Assembly (NCBI RefSeq): GCF_900107705.1
Contig: NZ_FNRE01000021.1
Location: 1 to 38,777 of the forward strand
Reading direction: 5' to 3'
DNA: 38,777 nt
From: Prevotella sp. tc2-28
GTDB taxonomy: Bacteria > Bacteroidota > Bacteroidia > Bacteroidales > Bacteroidaceae
Numbering within the stretch: the first letter of the stretch is position 1; the number at the start of each line of letters is the position of its first letter. Made by a program: the position numbers and the translations under genes. Positions 1 to 8,399 of the stretch are shown in pieces. Below the pieces are notes generated by a model. That model made no database searches, was not told where the DNA came from, and worked only from the letters and a program-made list of their open reading frames with translations.

Positions 1-292
1 CCCATGTCTCAAGATTAGTGCGACTGATGTCTGCGGAGGTGTAAATCTCGCGCAAAGATAAGTCTTTTTCCAGATACAAACGAACTAAATGTTCTTTTTC
101 TGCACAAGAAATCTGCCTGTAGGTCTTATGACGTACTAAACCAGCCTCTCCTTGTTCATCATAACGACGTACCCACTCGAGAATCTGATCACGCCCTGTG
201 TGTAGGTCTTTGCATAACTGGACGATGGGTACGCCAGACTTTACCTTTAATACTGTTTCTAATCTTTCTTTTAATGAATGAAAACTACTCAT
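1..292 (-). CDS. IS3-like transposase, helix-turn-helix N-terminal part (cut by window edge)
   Basis: This is the first 97 codons of a minus-strand gene that runs off the left edge. The protein starts MSSFHSLKERLETVLKVK and reads as a winged/helix-turn-helix DNA-binding region of the kind found in OrfA of IS3-family elements: an early helix, then the segment QLCKDLHTGRDQILEWVRRY, then a second HTH around LSLREIYTSADISRTNLETW. The start at 292 is supported by an AGAGGT ribosome site a few bases upstream. The catalytic DDE part, if present, lies outside the window, so completeness cannot be judged. The upstream side abuts a decayed KilA-N gene, consistent with mobile DNA having landed here. A stand-alone HTH regulator is the alternative. 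Confidence 0.7.
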   Translation of the reverse strand, partial: MSSFHSLKERLETVLKVKSGVPIVQLCKDLHTGRDQILEWVRRYDEQGEAGLVRHKTYRQISCAEKEHLVRLYLEKDLSLREIYTSADISRTNLETW

Positions 293-509
293 AATGTACC
301 TCTAAAAGCTTTATGTCTAACTTTAGGGGTGCATTTCACTTAGAGACAAAGACTCAAATATATGGACTATGAGAATCAAAGGGTCATTTGTCCCCATGAT
401 TCTGATTCCTTTAGGCTACGTCCTTTTACTGATTTTTATGCGGATTATTCCTATGTTTCGATTTATTTTACTACCTTTTCACACATATTGCATAACAGAT
501 AGATTACCT

Positions 510-803
510 ATGGCAAAGATTAACGTCCAAGACACAGAGATAACCGTCATTTCTCATAATGATGATGATTACATTTCACTGACTGATATGGCTCGTAGTC
601 AGTTGCAGGAGCATATCATCTTTCGTTGGCTCAGTCTGAAAAGCACGATTGAGTACCTCGGAGAATGGGAAATGTTGTACAATCCAAATTTTAATTGTAC
701 CGAATTCGGTACATTTAGAAATATGGCGGGTAGCAATTCTAGATCAGGGGACTCTGTTACTAAAGAATCATGGGGACAGATATGTCTCCACGGCTACCTT
801 TGA
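510..803 (+). pseudogene. Truncated KilA-N domain protein
   Basis: From the ATG at 510 the reading frame encodes MAKINVQDTEITVISHNDDD followed by YISLTDMA. This is the characteristic start of Bacteroidota KilA-N proteins, DNA-binding domain proteins of phage and mobile-element origin. Conserved features continue through WEMLYNPNFN, TEF and AGSNS. The sequence then leaves the family pattern and stops at about 97 codons, whereas intact relatives run to roughly 250 or more. The usual WIE..NAIG and GG.YAH blocks are missing, so I read it as a remnant with a deletion or frameshift after about residue 70. An in-frame extension upstream to 369 adds an unrelated hydrophobic stretch and is unlikely to be real. 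It lies between an IS fragment and an AbiE module, a typical mobile-gene neighbourhood. Confidence 0.6.
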
Positions 804-834
804 CGGCAAATATTATCCAATGTCATTTTACTTT

Positions 835-1665
835 TCATTCAAATCTGATCATTTGAGCGAGTTGCAGGAAATAGTCATTTGACCAGATGCCCATTTCCTT
901 GGGATTGCGGATAAATGGCAGGACGTCTGCCTTTACCTGATTGATATCTGCCGTGGCAAGACGTTCGTTCAGCTTTTCAAGGAATGAATCCTTGGTGATA
1001 TCCTCATTATTGAATTCTATCGCTCGCTCATGAAGATGTGTGAAGTCAAGTGGAATGTTATGGCGGACGTACCACTCGAAGTCATACCAGTCACGACCCT
1101 TTACACGGTTCTTCCATGCTCGATAGACCAGAGCGTGCATCTTACCTGCAAAGAGGTCCGGCAGGGTGAAACAACGCGTCATGAACGACTCTGGCAGCAG
1201 GAGCAACTTCTGCTCAGTATTGAACTTCATAGGCGGTTGGGTGTCAACCTCTATTTTGATCTTGATCGATTTCTCGGTCTGGAAGGTAACATCAAACACA
1301 TCAGTATTGTCCTTTAAGAAAGCGGATTCCACCTTTCCAAAGCTTTTTTTGTCCTTCTTTTTGATTTCAACATCACGACCGACAAGGGCAAACTGGTCAA
1401 TGATGGGTTGGAAGTACTGAGTGAAGTCAAATCTCTCGTTAGGTGTCAGGAGAGAGAAATCCATATCCTCGGAAAATCGTTGCAATCCATGGAATATGCG
1501 TAAGCAGGTGCCGCCATAAAAGGCTGCCTCGTTAAAGAATCCGCCATTATAGAGTCCTGCCAGGATTATCTGCTGGTTGACCTCGAATGTGGCATTGCGT
1601 TTCTTCTGTTCTGTCGTCAAATCATAGGCAGACAGCATCTGGTTGAATATTTCGTTTGTACTCAT
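835..1665 (-). CDS. AbiEii-type nucleotidyltransferase toxin (type IV toxin-antitoxin)
   Basis: This 276-residue protein belongs to the AbiEii/AbiGii family, the toxin of type IV toxin-antitoxin systems. These proteins have a nucleotidyltransferase fold and cause growth arrest or phage abortive infection. The family signature is visible at residues 50-71: GGTCLRIFHGLQRFSEDMDF, with the GGT loop and the S-x-D-x-D metal-binding motif. Further conserved blocks are KIEVD and the region around LPDLFAGKMHALVYR, with a downstream KGRDWYDFEWYV motif. Length is normal for the family. Its ATG overlaps the TGA of the preceding antitoxin gene by four bases, implying translational coupling. Both genes share one promoter, about 640 bases upstream of the toxin start. 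No inactivating lesion is seen. The physiological target cannot be inferred from sequence. Confidence 0.9.
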   Translation of the reverse strand: MSTNEIFNQMLSAYDLTTEQKKRNATFEVNQQIILAGLYNGGFFNEAAFYGGTCLRIFHGLQRFSEDMDFSLLTPNERFDFTQYFQPIIDQFALVGRDVEIKKKDKKSFGKVESAFLKDNTDVFDVTFQTEKSIKIKIEVDTQPPMKFNTEQKLLLLPESFMTRCFTLPDLFAGKMHALVYRAWKNRVKGRDWYDFEWYVRHNIPLDFTHLHERAIEFNNEDITKDSFLEKLNERLATADINQVKADVLPFIRNPKEMGIWSNDYFLQLAQMIRFE

Positions 1666-2288
1666 TTCCTAAGATATCTTATAAGGGTAGTAACCGACTT
1701 GGCCTTTTTGCCAGCCTGAGCGTAGTGCTCGAAGATTGTAACATCCATGTTTCTGAAGTCTTCAATATCCATGCGGATGTCCTCTTCGAGATAGATCTCT
1801 ACATCCTTCAGATAACGAAGATTCACCTTGGGCGAGTTGGCTATCATGTCGCAAAGAGCCTTCTCAGGTGTTGCAATCAGAAAAGAATAGCTTTGTTTGT
1901 TGATGTATGTGATGCCAATAGAGAAAGCCTCACGTGCTATGCTCTGATATTCAAAGCGTCCGACGGGTGTTTCGAAGTTGCGGGAATGCTTTACGGTCAT
2001 TGACTGTGTAGTAAATACAGCTTCGGGAATTAGTCCGTAATAACGCAGGGCCGTCTGCTTAGATACATACGAGGGGGCATAGAGATGGTTCGCTATCAAC
2101 TCGGTTGACAGAGCCACTCGCGACACCTTCGGGCTGACTACATAAAGCCCTTTTTTAAGACGGATGATTTGACCAGCCGCTTCAAGATTACGCACCTTCT
2201 GATTTCCAGCTTTCATTTCAGGAAACAAGGATGCTACAGCCGATGTGCTGACAGGAATATTACCAATATGTTCTAAATCCGTAATCAT
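1662..2288 (-). CDS. AbiEi-type antitoxin / transcriptional repressor (type IV toxin-antitoxin)
   Basis: This 208-residue protein is the upstream partner of AbiEii. Its layout fits AbiEi: an N-terminal winged helix-turn-helix (residues about 10-50, with VRNLEAAGQIIRLKKGLYVV) and a C-terminal antitoxin domain containing SKQTALRYYGLIPE and TPEKALCDMI. In this family the N-terminus represses the operon promoter and the C-terminus neutralises the toxin without stable binding. The gene overlaps the toxin start by four bases (ATGA). A -7 box (TATCTTTG on the minus strand, 2293-2300) ends only four bases before the ATG, so the message is probably leaderless. Intact by length and motifs. Confidence 0.9.
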   Translation of the reverse strand: MITDLEHIGNIPVSTSAVASLFPEMKAGNQKVRNLEAAGQIIRLKKGLYVVSPKVSRVALSTELIANHLYAPSYVSKQTALRYYGLIPEAVFTTQSMTVKHSRNFETPVGRFEYQSIAREAFSIGITYINKQSYSFLIATPEKALCDMIANSPKVNLRYLKDVEIYLEEDIRMDIEDFRNMDVTIFEHYAQAGKKAKSVTTLIRYLRK

Positions 2289-2292
2289 GATG

Positions 2293-2320
2293 CAAAGATA
2301 GCTATTTTTAGAATAACAAA
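2293..2320 (-). promoter_or_regulatory. Bacteroidota promoter of abiE operon
   Basis: The minus strand reads TTTG (2317-2320), a 16-base spacer, then TATCTTTG (2293-2300), a good match to the -7 consensus TAnnTTTG. The spacer is shorter than the usual 19-21, so the -33 assignment is weak. The -7 box is almost adjacent to the ATG at 2288. Confidence 0.55.
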
Positions 2321-2441
2321 CTAATTATTCCTTGTTTTTTTATTCCTGTTTTAGCTTTTTTAATACGGTTGACCTGATTACCTCGTTTTTCTCTTGATTG
2401 CCTTTTATTTACGCGCTTTCTGCGTTAATCTTTCGAAAGTG

Positions 2442-2473
2442 CTTGAGAGTTACATAGTTTTTGAGTATCTTTG
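2442..2473 (+). promoter_or_regulatory. Promoter of prolyl oligopeptidase gene
   Basis: CTTG at 2442-2445, a 20-base spacer, then TATCTTTG at 2466-2473 match the -33/-7 layout of Bacteroidota housekeeping promoters. The expected start is near 2478, giving a leader of about 58 bases before the ATG at 2536. Confidence 0.6.
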
Positions 2474-2535
2474 CAGCAGAAAAATAATATTGCGTACAGA
2501 CTGCTATTATGAAATAACATACAAACAATAAAAAT

Positions 2536-4641
2536 ATGAAAAGGATATTTATCATGACTATGGCAACGATAGCTACTACGGTGGCTACGGCTCAACAACT
2601 GTCTTATCCGAAGGCGGAGAAAGACGGTACAGTAGATGAATACTTCGGCGTGAAGGTGGCTGACCCTTACCGCTGGCTGGAGAACGACACCTCGCAGCAG
2701 ACGGCTGCTTGGGTGGAGGCGGAGAACAAGGTGACAAACAGCTATCTGAGCAAGATTCCCTTCCGCCAGAAATTGCTGAAAAGACTGACGGAACTTTCGA
2801 ACTACGAGAAAATCGGGGCACCTCGCAAGCGTCACGGCAAGTGGTATTTCTACAAGAACAACGGACTGCAGAACCAGTATGTGATGTACCAGATGGACAA
2901 GTTGGGTGGAGAGCCGCGCGTGTTCCTCGACCCCAACACGCTGAGCACGGACGGAACGGTTGCCCTGAAGGGTGTCTATTTCTCGAACAACGGGCGATGG
3001 GCTGCCTACAGCATCTCACGCTCTGGCTCTGACTGGCAGGAGTTCTATGTCATTGACCTGAAGACGGGTCAGCTCACCAACGACCACATTGAATGGGCGA
3101 AGTTCTCAGGGGCTGCATGGTGTGGCGACGGCTTCTACTACTCATCATACGACCGTCCTACGGAGGGTAAGGAGTTCTCGAACGTCAATGAAGGCATGAA
3201 GATTTATTATCATAAGATGGGTACACCACAGTCGGAGGATGTGCTGTTCTATCAGAATCCCACACAGCCCAAGCGTTTCTACGAGGTAAGCATCAATGAG
3301 GAGGAGACGCTGATGTATCTGTTTGAGGCTGGCGCCGGTGCTGGCAACAACCTATTTGTGCGCAACCTAAAACAGAAGGGCTCGCAGTTCATGCAGTTGA
3401 CGGACAACATGGACTTCCAGTACTCACCCATCTACGACGAGAATGGCAAGTTCTATATCTACACCAACTACGGAGCTCCCAAGGGTCGCATCATGGTGGC
3501 TGACATCCGCAAGCCCGGCATCAACGACTGGCAGGAGCTGATACCCGAACAGCAGAACACGCTGAGTGGTGTCGACGTCATCAACCACTTGTTCATCCTT
3601 ACCTATAATCAGGATGCTTCAGACCATGCCTTCGTCTATGGCTTGGACGGCAAGAAGCACCACGAAGTGAAACTGCCTATGGTGGGTAGCGTGAGCTTTA
3701 CGGGCGACGAGAAACAACCCGAGTGTTTCTACTCCTTCACATCGTTCACCATGCCTGGCACCATCTATCGCTACGATATGGCGAAGAACGAGAGTACATT
3801 GTATGCGCAGCCGAGTGTAAAGTTCCGCATGCAGGATTACGAGAGCAAGCAAATATTCTTTAACAGCAAGGACGGCACGCGCGTACCTATGTTTATTACC
3901 TATAAGAAAGGACTGAAGCGCAACGGCAAGAATCCCGTCTATCTCTACGGCTACGGTGGCTTCAACATCTCGCTGGGTCCAGGCTTCGCCGCTATGCGTA
4001 TCCCCTTCCTCGAACAGGGAGGCATCTATGCACAGGTGAACCTGCGTGGTGGTAGCGAGTATGGTGAGGAGTGGCACTTGGCTGGCACGAAGATGCAGAA
4101 GCAGAATGTGTTCGACGACTTCATCAGTGCCGCAGAATACCTGATTCGCGAGAAATACACGTCCAGCGACAAGCTGGCCATTGTGGGTGGTTCTAATGGC
4201 GGACTGCTCGTAGGCGCCTGTATGACACAGCGTCCCGACTTGTTCCGTGTGGCCATTCCCCAAGTGGGTGTGATGGATATGTTGCGCTATCATAAGTTCA
4301 CCATCGGTTGGAACTGGGCCAGCGACTACGGCACCAGCGAGGATTCCAAGGAGATGTTCGAATACCTGAAGGGCTATTCGCCCCTGCACAACCTGAAGAA
4401 GGGTGTCGCCTACCCTGCCACCCTCGTAACAACAGCTGATCACGACGACCGTGTGGTTCCTGCCCACTCGTTTAAGTTTGCAGCCACCCTGCAAGAGTGC
4501 CATAGTGGCTCGGCTCCAGTACTTATCCGCATCGACACCAAGGCTGGTCATGGAAGCGGTAAGCCTCTGGCCAAAGTGTTGGAAGAACAGGCCGACATCT
4601 ACTCGTTCATCATGTATAATATGGGACTGAAATGGAAATAA
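2536..4641 (+). CDS. Secreted prolyl oligopeptidase (peptidase family S9A)
   Basis: This 701-residue serine peptidase is expected to cleave proline-containing oligopeptides in the periplasm. An N-terminal signal peptide (MKRIFIMTMATIATTVATAQ) directs export. The beta-propeller domain occupies roughly residues 80-420 and the alpha/beta-hydrolase domain the C-terminal 280. The nucleophile motif GGSNGG places the catalytic serine at Ser553. DHDDRV supplies Asp637 and the substrate-binding Arg639, and AGHGSG supplies His672. This spacing matches porcine prolyl oligopeptidase closely (Ser554, Asp641, His680, from memory). Length and the PKAEKDGTVDEYFGVKVADP opening are typical of the family. It has its own promoter. 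The next gene starts within or just after its 3' end, so the two are probably cotranscribed. Intact. Confidence 0.95.
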   Translation: MKRIFIMTMATIATTVATAQQLSYPKAEKDGTVDEYFGVKVADPYRWLENDTSQQTAAWVEAENKVTNSYLSKIPFRQKLLKRLTELSNYEKIGAPRKRHGKWYFYKNNGLQNQYVMYQMDKLGGEPRVFLDPNTLSTDGTVALKGVYFSNNGRWAAYSISRSGSDWQEFYVIDLKTGQLTNDHIEWAKFSGAAWCGDGFYYSSYDRPTEGKEFSNVNEGMKIYYHKMGTPQSEDVLFYQNPTQPKRFYEVSINEEETLMYLFEAGAGAGNNLFVRNLKQKGSQFMQLTDNMDFQYSPIYDENGKFYIYTNYGAPKGRIMVADIRKPGINDWQELIPEQQNTLSGVDVINHLFILTYNQDASDHAFVYGLDGKKHHEVKLPMVGSVSFTGDEKQPECFYSFTSFTMPGTIYRYDMAKNESTLYAQPSVKFRMQDYESKQIFFNSKDGTRVPMFITYKKGLKRNGKNPVYLYGYGGFNISLGPGFAAMRIPFLEQGGIYAQVNLRGGSEYGEEWHLAGTKMQKQNVFDDFISAAEYLIREKYTSSDKLAIVGGSNGGLLVGACMTQRPDLFRVAIPQVGVMDMLRYHKFTIGWNWASDYGTSEDSKEMFEYLKGYSPLHNLKKGVAYPATLVTTADHDDRVVPAHSFKFAATLQECHSGSAPVLIRIDTKAGHGSGKPLAKVLEEQADIYSFIMYNMGLKWK

Positions 4642-4655
4642 CAAACGCAGAAGAT

Positions 4656-5462
4656 ATGTTAGTAAACACAACCATCAATGATCGCATCTGTTATGTAGAG
4701 ATGCAGAATGCTGAGCATTTCAACTGTCTCAGCGAGGCTATGTGCCAGGAGTTATGCGACGCCATACAGTCGGGCTACGACAAGGAGTGTGTGGGTATCG
4801 TCATTAAAGCTCAATGTAAGAAAGGTGTTTGGAGCGCAGGACACGACATCCGCGAACTGCCTCAGAATGGTGAAGACCCTTTGGCTTACGATGTGCCGAT
4901 GGAACAGCTCTTACGCTGTGTACAGGAAACAGCCATTCCCGTAATAGCTTGTGTTGACGGAACTGTTTGGGGCGGTGCATGCGACCTCTGCTTATCATGC
5001 GATATGATTGTTAGTAGTGATACTGCCACCTTTGCTATTACTCCTGCCAAGATCGGTATACCATACAACGCATCGGGCATCATGCACTTCATCAACCAGT
5101 TGGGCATGAACAAAGCACGTGAGATGTTCTTCCTCGCTACACCTATTACCGCACAGGATGCACTCAACGTAGGACTCATCAACCGTGTGACGACGACTGA
5201 CCAACTGGAGAACGTCCTTGAGGAGCAGTTCCTCAACCCACTGCGTCGCAACAGCGTGATGTCTATCAGTGCTATCAAACGTCAGTTCCGCATTCTCAGC
5301 AAAGCAGCCACCGTGCTATCGTCGGAAAGTTTTGAGCGTATCAATGCCTATCGCACCAAGGTCTATCAAGGCGCCGACTATCTGGAAGGTATCAGATCGT
5401 TCCTCGAAAAGCGATCTCCAGCATACAAGGGAAAAGCGTCGGATTTAGACACTAGTAAATAA
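4656..5462 (+). CDS. scpB: ScpB-like methylmalonyl-CoA decarboxylase (crotonase superfamily)
   Basis: The 268-residue protein is a crotonase-fold enzyme whose details match E. coli ScpB (YgfG), which decarboxylates methylmalonyl-CoA to propionyl-CoA. Visible matches are SAGHDI..LP with DPLAYD, the oxyanion-hole block VWGGACDL, and TPAKIGIPYN containing the family's active-site tyrosine, followed by TPITAQDALNVGLINRV. The C-terminal FLEKRSPAYKG also matches. I prefer the ATG at 4656 because the protein then aligns with ScpB. The in-frame ATG at 4632 would overlap the peptidase gene by ten bases. Convergent methylmalonyl-CoA mutase genes lie only about 0.8 kb away, which supports the substrate assignment. 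A generic enoyl-CoA hydratase is the alternative, but the ELP/YN motifs argue against it. Confidence 0.85.
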   Translation: MLVNTTINDRICYVEMQNAEHFNCLSEAMCQELCDAIQSGYDKECVGIVIKAQCKKGVWSAGHDIRELPQNGEDPLAYDVPMEQLLRCVQETAIPVIACVDGTVWGGACDLCLSCDMIVSSDTATFAITPAKIGIPYNASGIMHFINQLGMNKAREMFFLATPITAQDALNVGLINRVTTTDQLENVLEEQFLNPLRRNSVMSISAIKRQFRILSKAATVLSSESFERINAYRTKVYQGADYLEGIRSFLEKRSPAYKGKASDLDTSK

Positions 5463-5465
5463 TGA

Positions 5466-6173
5466 ATGAAATACAAAGATCTATTTATTGACTTTGACGA
5501 TACGCTCTATGACACGCATGGCAATGCTGTCATCGCACTGAAGGAGACTTTTGAGGCGTTCCATCTTGAGCGGTATTTCCCTGACGAGCAGGTGTTCTAC
5601 AATGCCTATTGGGAGGCCAATATAGACCTGTGGACGCGCTATTCAAAAGGCGAGATAACCCGTCCCTATCTCATCGTTGAGCGTTTCCAGCGTCCTCTGA
5701 GTATGGGCAAGGGTCTTGACGTTACAGAGCAGCTCTGTCTTGAGATGAGTGACAAATTTCTCGACTTTTGCGCCTCGAAACCCGGCGTTATTGAAGGTGC
5801 TCATGAACTGATGGACTATCTGAAAGGGAAAGGCTATCGCATGCACATGTGTAGCAATGGCTTTCACGAGGTCCAGTATAAGAAACTAGCTGCTTGCGGA
5901 CTCAGAAAGTATTTCGATACCATTATCCTAAGCGAGGATGCCGGTGTAAACAAACCTTCACCACGCTACTTCGACTATGCATTGGACAGGTCGGGGGCTG
6001 AGCGTCAGAACACCCTAATGATTGGCGACAACCTGCAGAGCGACATCCTCGGTGCACTCAATGCCGGCATCGACGCAATGCTGTTCAACCGATGGGCTAT
6101 CAGCGAACAGGACATCACGCAAAAACCCACCTTTATCGTGGAACGACTGCAAGACATCATGAACATCCTATAA
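5466..6173 (+). CDS. yjjG: YjjG-family HAD hydrolase (pyrimidine 5'-nucleotidase-like)
   Basis: A 235-residue haloacid dehalogenase phosphatase. Motif I is DFDDTLYDT near residue 9 with the two catalytic aspartates, motif II is CSNGF, motif III is NKPSPRYF, and motif IV is GDNLQSDI. The cap region with WTRYSKGEITRPYL and the tail SEDAGVNKP resemble YjjG/YfnB proteins. These are house-cleaning nucleotidases that hydrolyse dUMP, dTMP and damaged pyrimidine nucleotides. The gene begins three bases after the stop of scpB, so it is in the same transcription unit, though a metabolic link is not obvious. It ends at a strong terminator. The exact substrate is uncertain within the superfamily. Confidence 0.85.
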   Translation: MKYKDLFIDFDDTLYDTHGNAVIALKETFEAFHLERYFPDEQVFYNAYWEANIDLWTRYSKGEITRPYLIVERFQRPLSMGKGLDVTEQLCLEMSDKFLDFCASKPGVIEGAHELMDYLKGKGYRMHMCSNGFHEVQYKKLAACGLRKYFDTIILSEDAGVNKPSPRYFDYALDRSGAERQNTLMIGDNLQSDILGALNAGIDAMLFNRWAISEQDITQKPTFIVERLQDIMNIL

Positions 6174-6174
6174 A

Positions 6175-6210
6175 AAGAAAGTCCCCAACGTTGCGGTTGG
6201 GGACTTTCTT
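6175..6210. terminator. Bidirectional terminator hairpin between convergent operons
   Basis: A perfect 15-bp stem pairs AAGAAAGTCCCCAAC (6175-6189) with GTTGGGGACTTTCTT (6196-6210) around a six-base loop. A-rich and T-rich flanks let it work in both directions. It serves the nucleotidase gene on the plus strand and mutB on the minus strand. Confidence 0.9.
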
Positions 6211-6231
6211 GATATAACCAAAAACTATAAA

Positions 6232-8397
6232 CTACTTGTCGAGCAGGATGTTCATCATCTCAACAGCAGCCTTAGCCACAGAGGTTCCAGGACCGAAGAT
6301 AGCAGCTACGCCAGCCTTGTAGAGGAAGTCATAGTCCTGGGCGGGAATCACACCACCGGCTATCACCATGATATCCTCACGTCCGAGTTTCTTCAACTCC
6401 TCAATCAGCTGAGGAATCAACGTCTTGTGACCTGCAGCCAAACTGGATGCACCCACAATGTGGACATCGTTCTCAACAGCCTCACGGGCGGCCTCTGCAG
6501 GTGTCTGGAACAACGGACCCATATCGACGTCGAAACCACAGTCGGCATAACCCGTTGCTACTACCTTTGCACCACGGTCGTGTCCGTCCTGTCCCATCTT
6601 AGCAACGAAGATACGAGGACGACGACCTTCTTTCTTTGCGAACTCATCCGTCAGCTTGCAAGCCAACTCGAAGTCGCTGTCGTTCTTTGATTCTGAACTA
6701 TACACGCCTGAAATTGTTCTGATTACTGCTTTATAACGACCTACGATTTCCTCGCAGGCATCTGAAATCTCACCAAGGGTACAACGCAACTGAGCAGCCT
6801 TGACAGCCAAATCGAGCAGGTTGTTCTCTGACTTGCGTCCTTCCTTGAAGTCACGGACACATTCGGTAATAGCCTTCAAGGCAGCCTGACAAGCGGCCTC
6901 ATCGCGATGTGCTCGTACCTCCTTCAAGTTCTCCTCTTGCTGCTTGCGTACTGCGGTGTTATCCACCTCAAGGATATCAATAGGATCCTCATGCTCCAAA
7001 CGATACTTGTTAGTACCGACAATCGTCTGGACGCCAGAGTCGATGCGAGCTTGGGTACGGGCAGCTGCCTCCTCGATACGCATCTTAGGCAGACCGGTCT
7101 CGATAGCTTTTGCCATACCACCGAGTTTCTCAATCTCCTGAATATGTTCCCATGCTTTGTGAACCAACTCGTTGGTGAGTGTCTCCACATAGTAAGAACC
7201 TGCCCATGGGTCAATCTGCTTGCAGACTTTTGTTTCGTTCTGGATGTAGATCTGAGTGTTGCGGGCAATACGAGCCGAGAAGTCGGTAGGCAATGCGATC
7301 GCCTCGTCAAGGGCGTTGGTGTGCAGAGACTGGGTGTGACCCAGCACAGCTGCCATTGCCTCGATACAGGTACGACCAACATTGTTGAACGGATCCTGCT
7401 CAGTGAGCGACCAACCCGAGGTCTGAGAGTGAGTACGGAGAGCGAGCGACTTAGGATTCTTGGCACCGAAGCTCTTCACTATCTTAGCCCACAGCAGACG
7501 TCCGGCACGCATCTTGGCAATCTCCATGAAGTGGTTCATACCGATAGCCCAGAAGAACGACAGACGGGGTGCAAAGGCATCTACATCGATACCGGCATTA
7601 ACACCTGTGCGTAGATAGTCCATACCATCAGCCAAAGTGTAAGCCAACTCGATATCTGCCGTAGCACCGGCTTCCTGCATATGATAACCAGAGATAGAGA
7701 TACTATTGAACTTAGGCATCTTCTGCGAGGTAAACTCGAAAATATCAGCAATAATCTTCATCGAGAATGCAGGCGGATAAATATAGGTATTACGCACCAT
7801 AAACTCTTTCAGAATGTCGTTCTGGATAGTACCAGCCATCTCCTCCAACTGAGCACCCTGCTCCAGACCAGCCACGATGTAGAATGCCAGAATAGGTAGC
7901 ACGGCACCGTTCATAGTCATTGACACAGACATCTTGTTCAAGGGGATGCCTGAGAAGAGTACCTTCATGTTCTCCTCATTACAGATAGACACGCCAGCCT
8001 TACCCACATCACCCACAACACGAGCATTGTCTGGGTCGTAACCACGGTGGGTTGGCAGGTCAAAGGCAACAGAAAGACCTTTCTGACCAGCAGCCAGGTT
8101 ACGGCGATAGAAGGCGTTAGACTCCTCGGCGGTAGAGAATCCGGCATACTGACGGATGGTCCACGGACGGAAGGGGTACATCATTGAGTACGGACCACGG
8201 AGATAGGGAGGAATACCAGCTGTGAAATCGAGGTGTTCCATACCTTCCAGGTCTTCTTTGGTATAAACAGGCTGAATGTCAATCTGCTCGGGCGTACGCC
8301 AGTTAGCGCTGATGCCATTCTCCTGCTGCCACTGCTGACCATTCTTCTGCTGAATGCCAGCGTAGATATCAATATCTTTAAAATTCTTACGTGCCAT
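6232..8397 (-). CDS. mutB: Methylmalonyl-CoA mutase large (alpha) subunit
   Basis: The 721-residue catalytic subunit interconverts succinyl-CoA and (R)-methylmalonyl-CoA using adenosylcobalamin. The N-terminal TIM barrel binds the CoA ester ([20 protein letters not shown], then [10 protein letters not shown] and [19 protein letters not shown]). The C-terminal cobalamin-binding domain has the base-off signature [11 protein letters not shown] with the DxHxxG histidine ligand, then SSLAAGH and the AGGVIP loop. Length and motifs are complete. It starts two bases after the stop of mutA and shares its promoter. In Bacteroidota this enzyme is the B12-dependent step leading from succinate to propionate. 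The epimerase and the MeaB/ArgK chaperone are not in the window. Confidence 0.97.
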   Translation of the reverse strand: MARKNFKDIDIYAGIQQKNGQQWQQENGISANWRTPEQIDIQPVYTKEDLEGMEHLDFTAGIPPYLRGPYSMMYPFRPWTIRQYAGFSTAEESNAFYRRNLAAGQKGLSVAFDLPTHRGYDPDNARVVGDVGKAGVSICNEENMKVLFSGIPLNKMSVSMTMNGAVLPILAFYIVAGLEQGAQLEEMAGTIQNDILKEFMVRNTYIYPPAFSMKIIADIFEFTSQKMPKFNSISISGYHMQEAGATADIELAYTLADGMDYLRTGVNAGIDVDAFAPRLSFFWAIGMNHFMEIAKMRAGRLLWAKIVKSFGAKNPKSLALRTHSQTSGWSLTEQDPFNNVGRTCIEAMAAVLGHTQSLHTNALDEAIALPTDFSARIARNTQIYIQNETKVCKQIDPWAGSYYVETLTNELVHKAWEHIQEIEKLGGMAKAIETGLPKMRIEEAAARTQARIDSGVQTIVGTNKYRLEHEDPIDILEVDNTAVRKQQEENLKEVRAHRDEAACQAALKAITECVRDFKEGRKSENNLLDLAVKAAQLRCTLGEISDACEEIVGRYKAVIRTISGVYSSESKNDSDFELACKLTDEFAKKEGRRPRIFVAKMGQDGHDRGAKVVATGYADCGFDVDMGPLFQTPAEAAREAVENDVHIVGASSLAAGHKTLIPQLIEELKKLGREDIMVIAGGVIPAQDYDFLYKAGVAAIFGPGTSVAKAAVEMMNILLDK

Positions 8398-8399
8398 AA

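Noticed and set aside
369..509. Upstream in-frame extension of the KilA-N fragment as coding
   Set aside because: It encodes an unrelated hydrophobic stretch. The family start is the ATG at 510.
3619..4671. A 350-codon open frame antisense to the prolyl oligopeptidase gene
   Set aside because: The plus-strand gene has full catalytic motifs and normal length. The antisense product is low in recognisable motifs and has no promoter or ribosome site.
6907..7614. Long open frame antisense to mutB, and similar frames opposite the DUF1111 and CcsBA genes
   Set aside because: They follow the codon structure of strongly conserved genes on the other strand and encode no recognisable domain.
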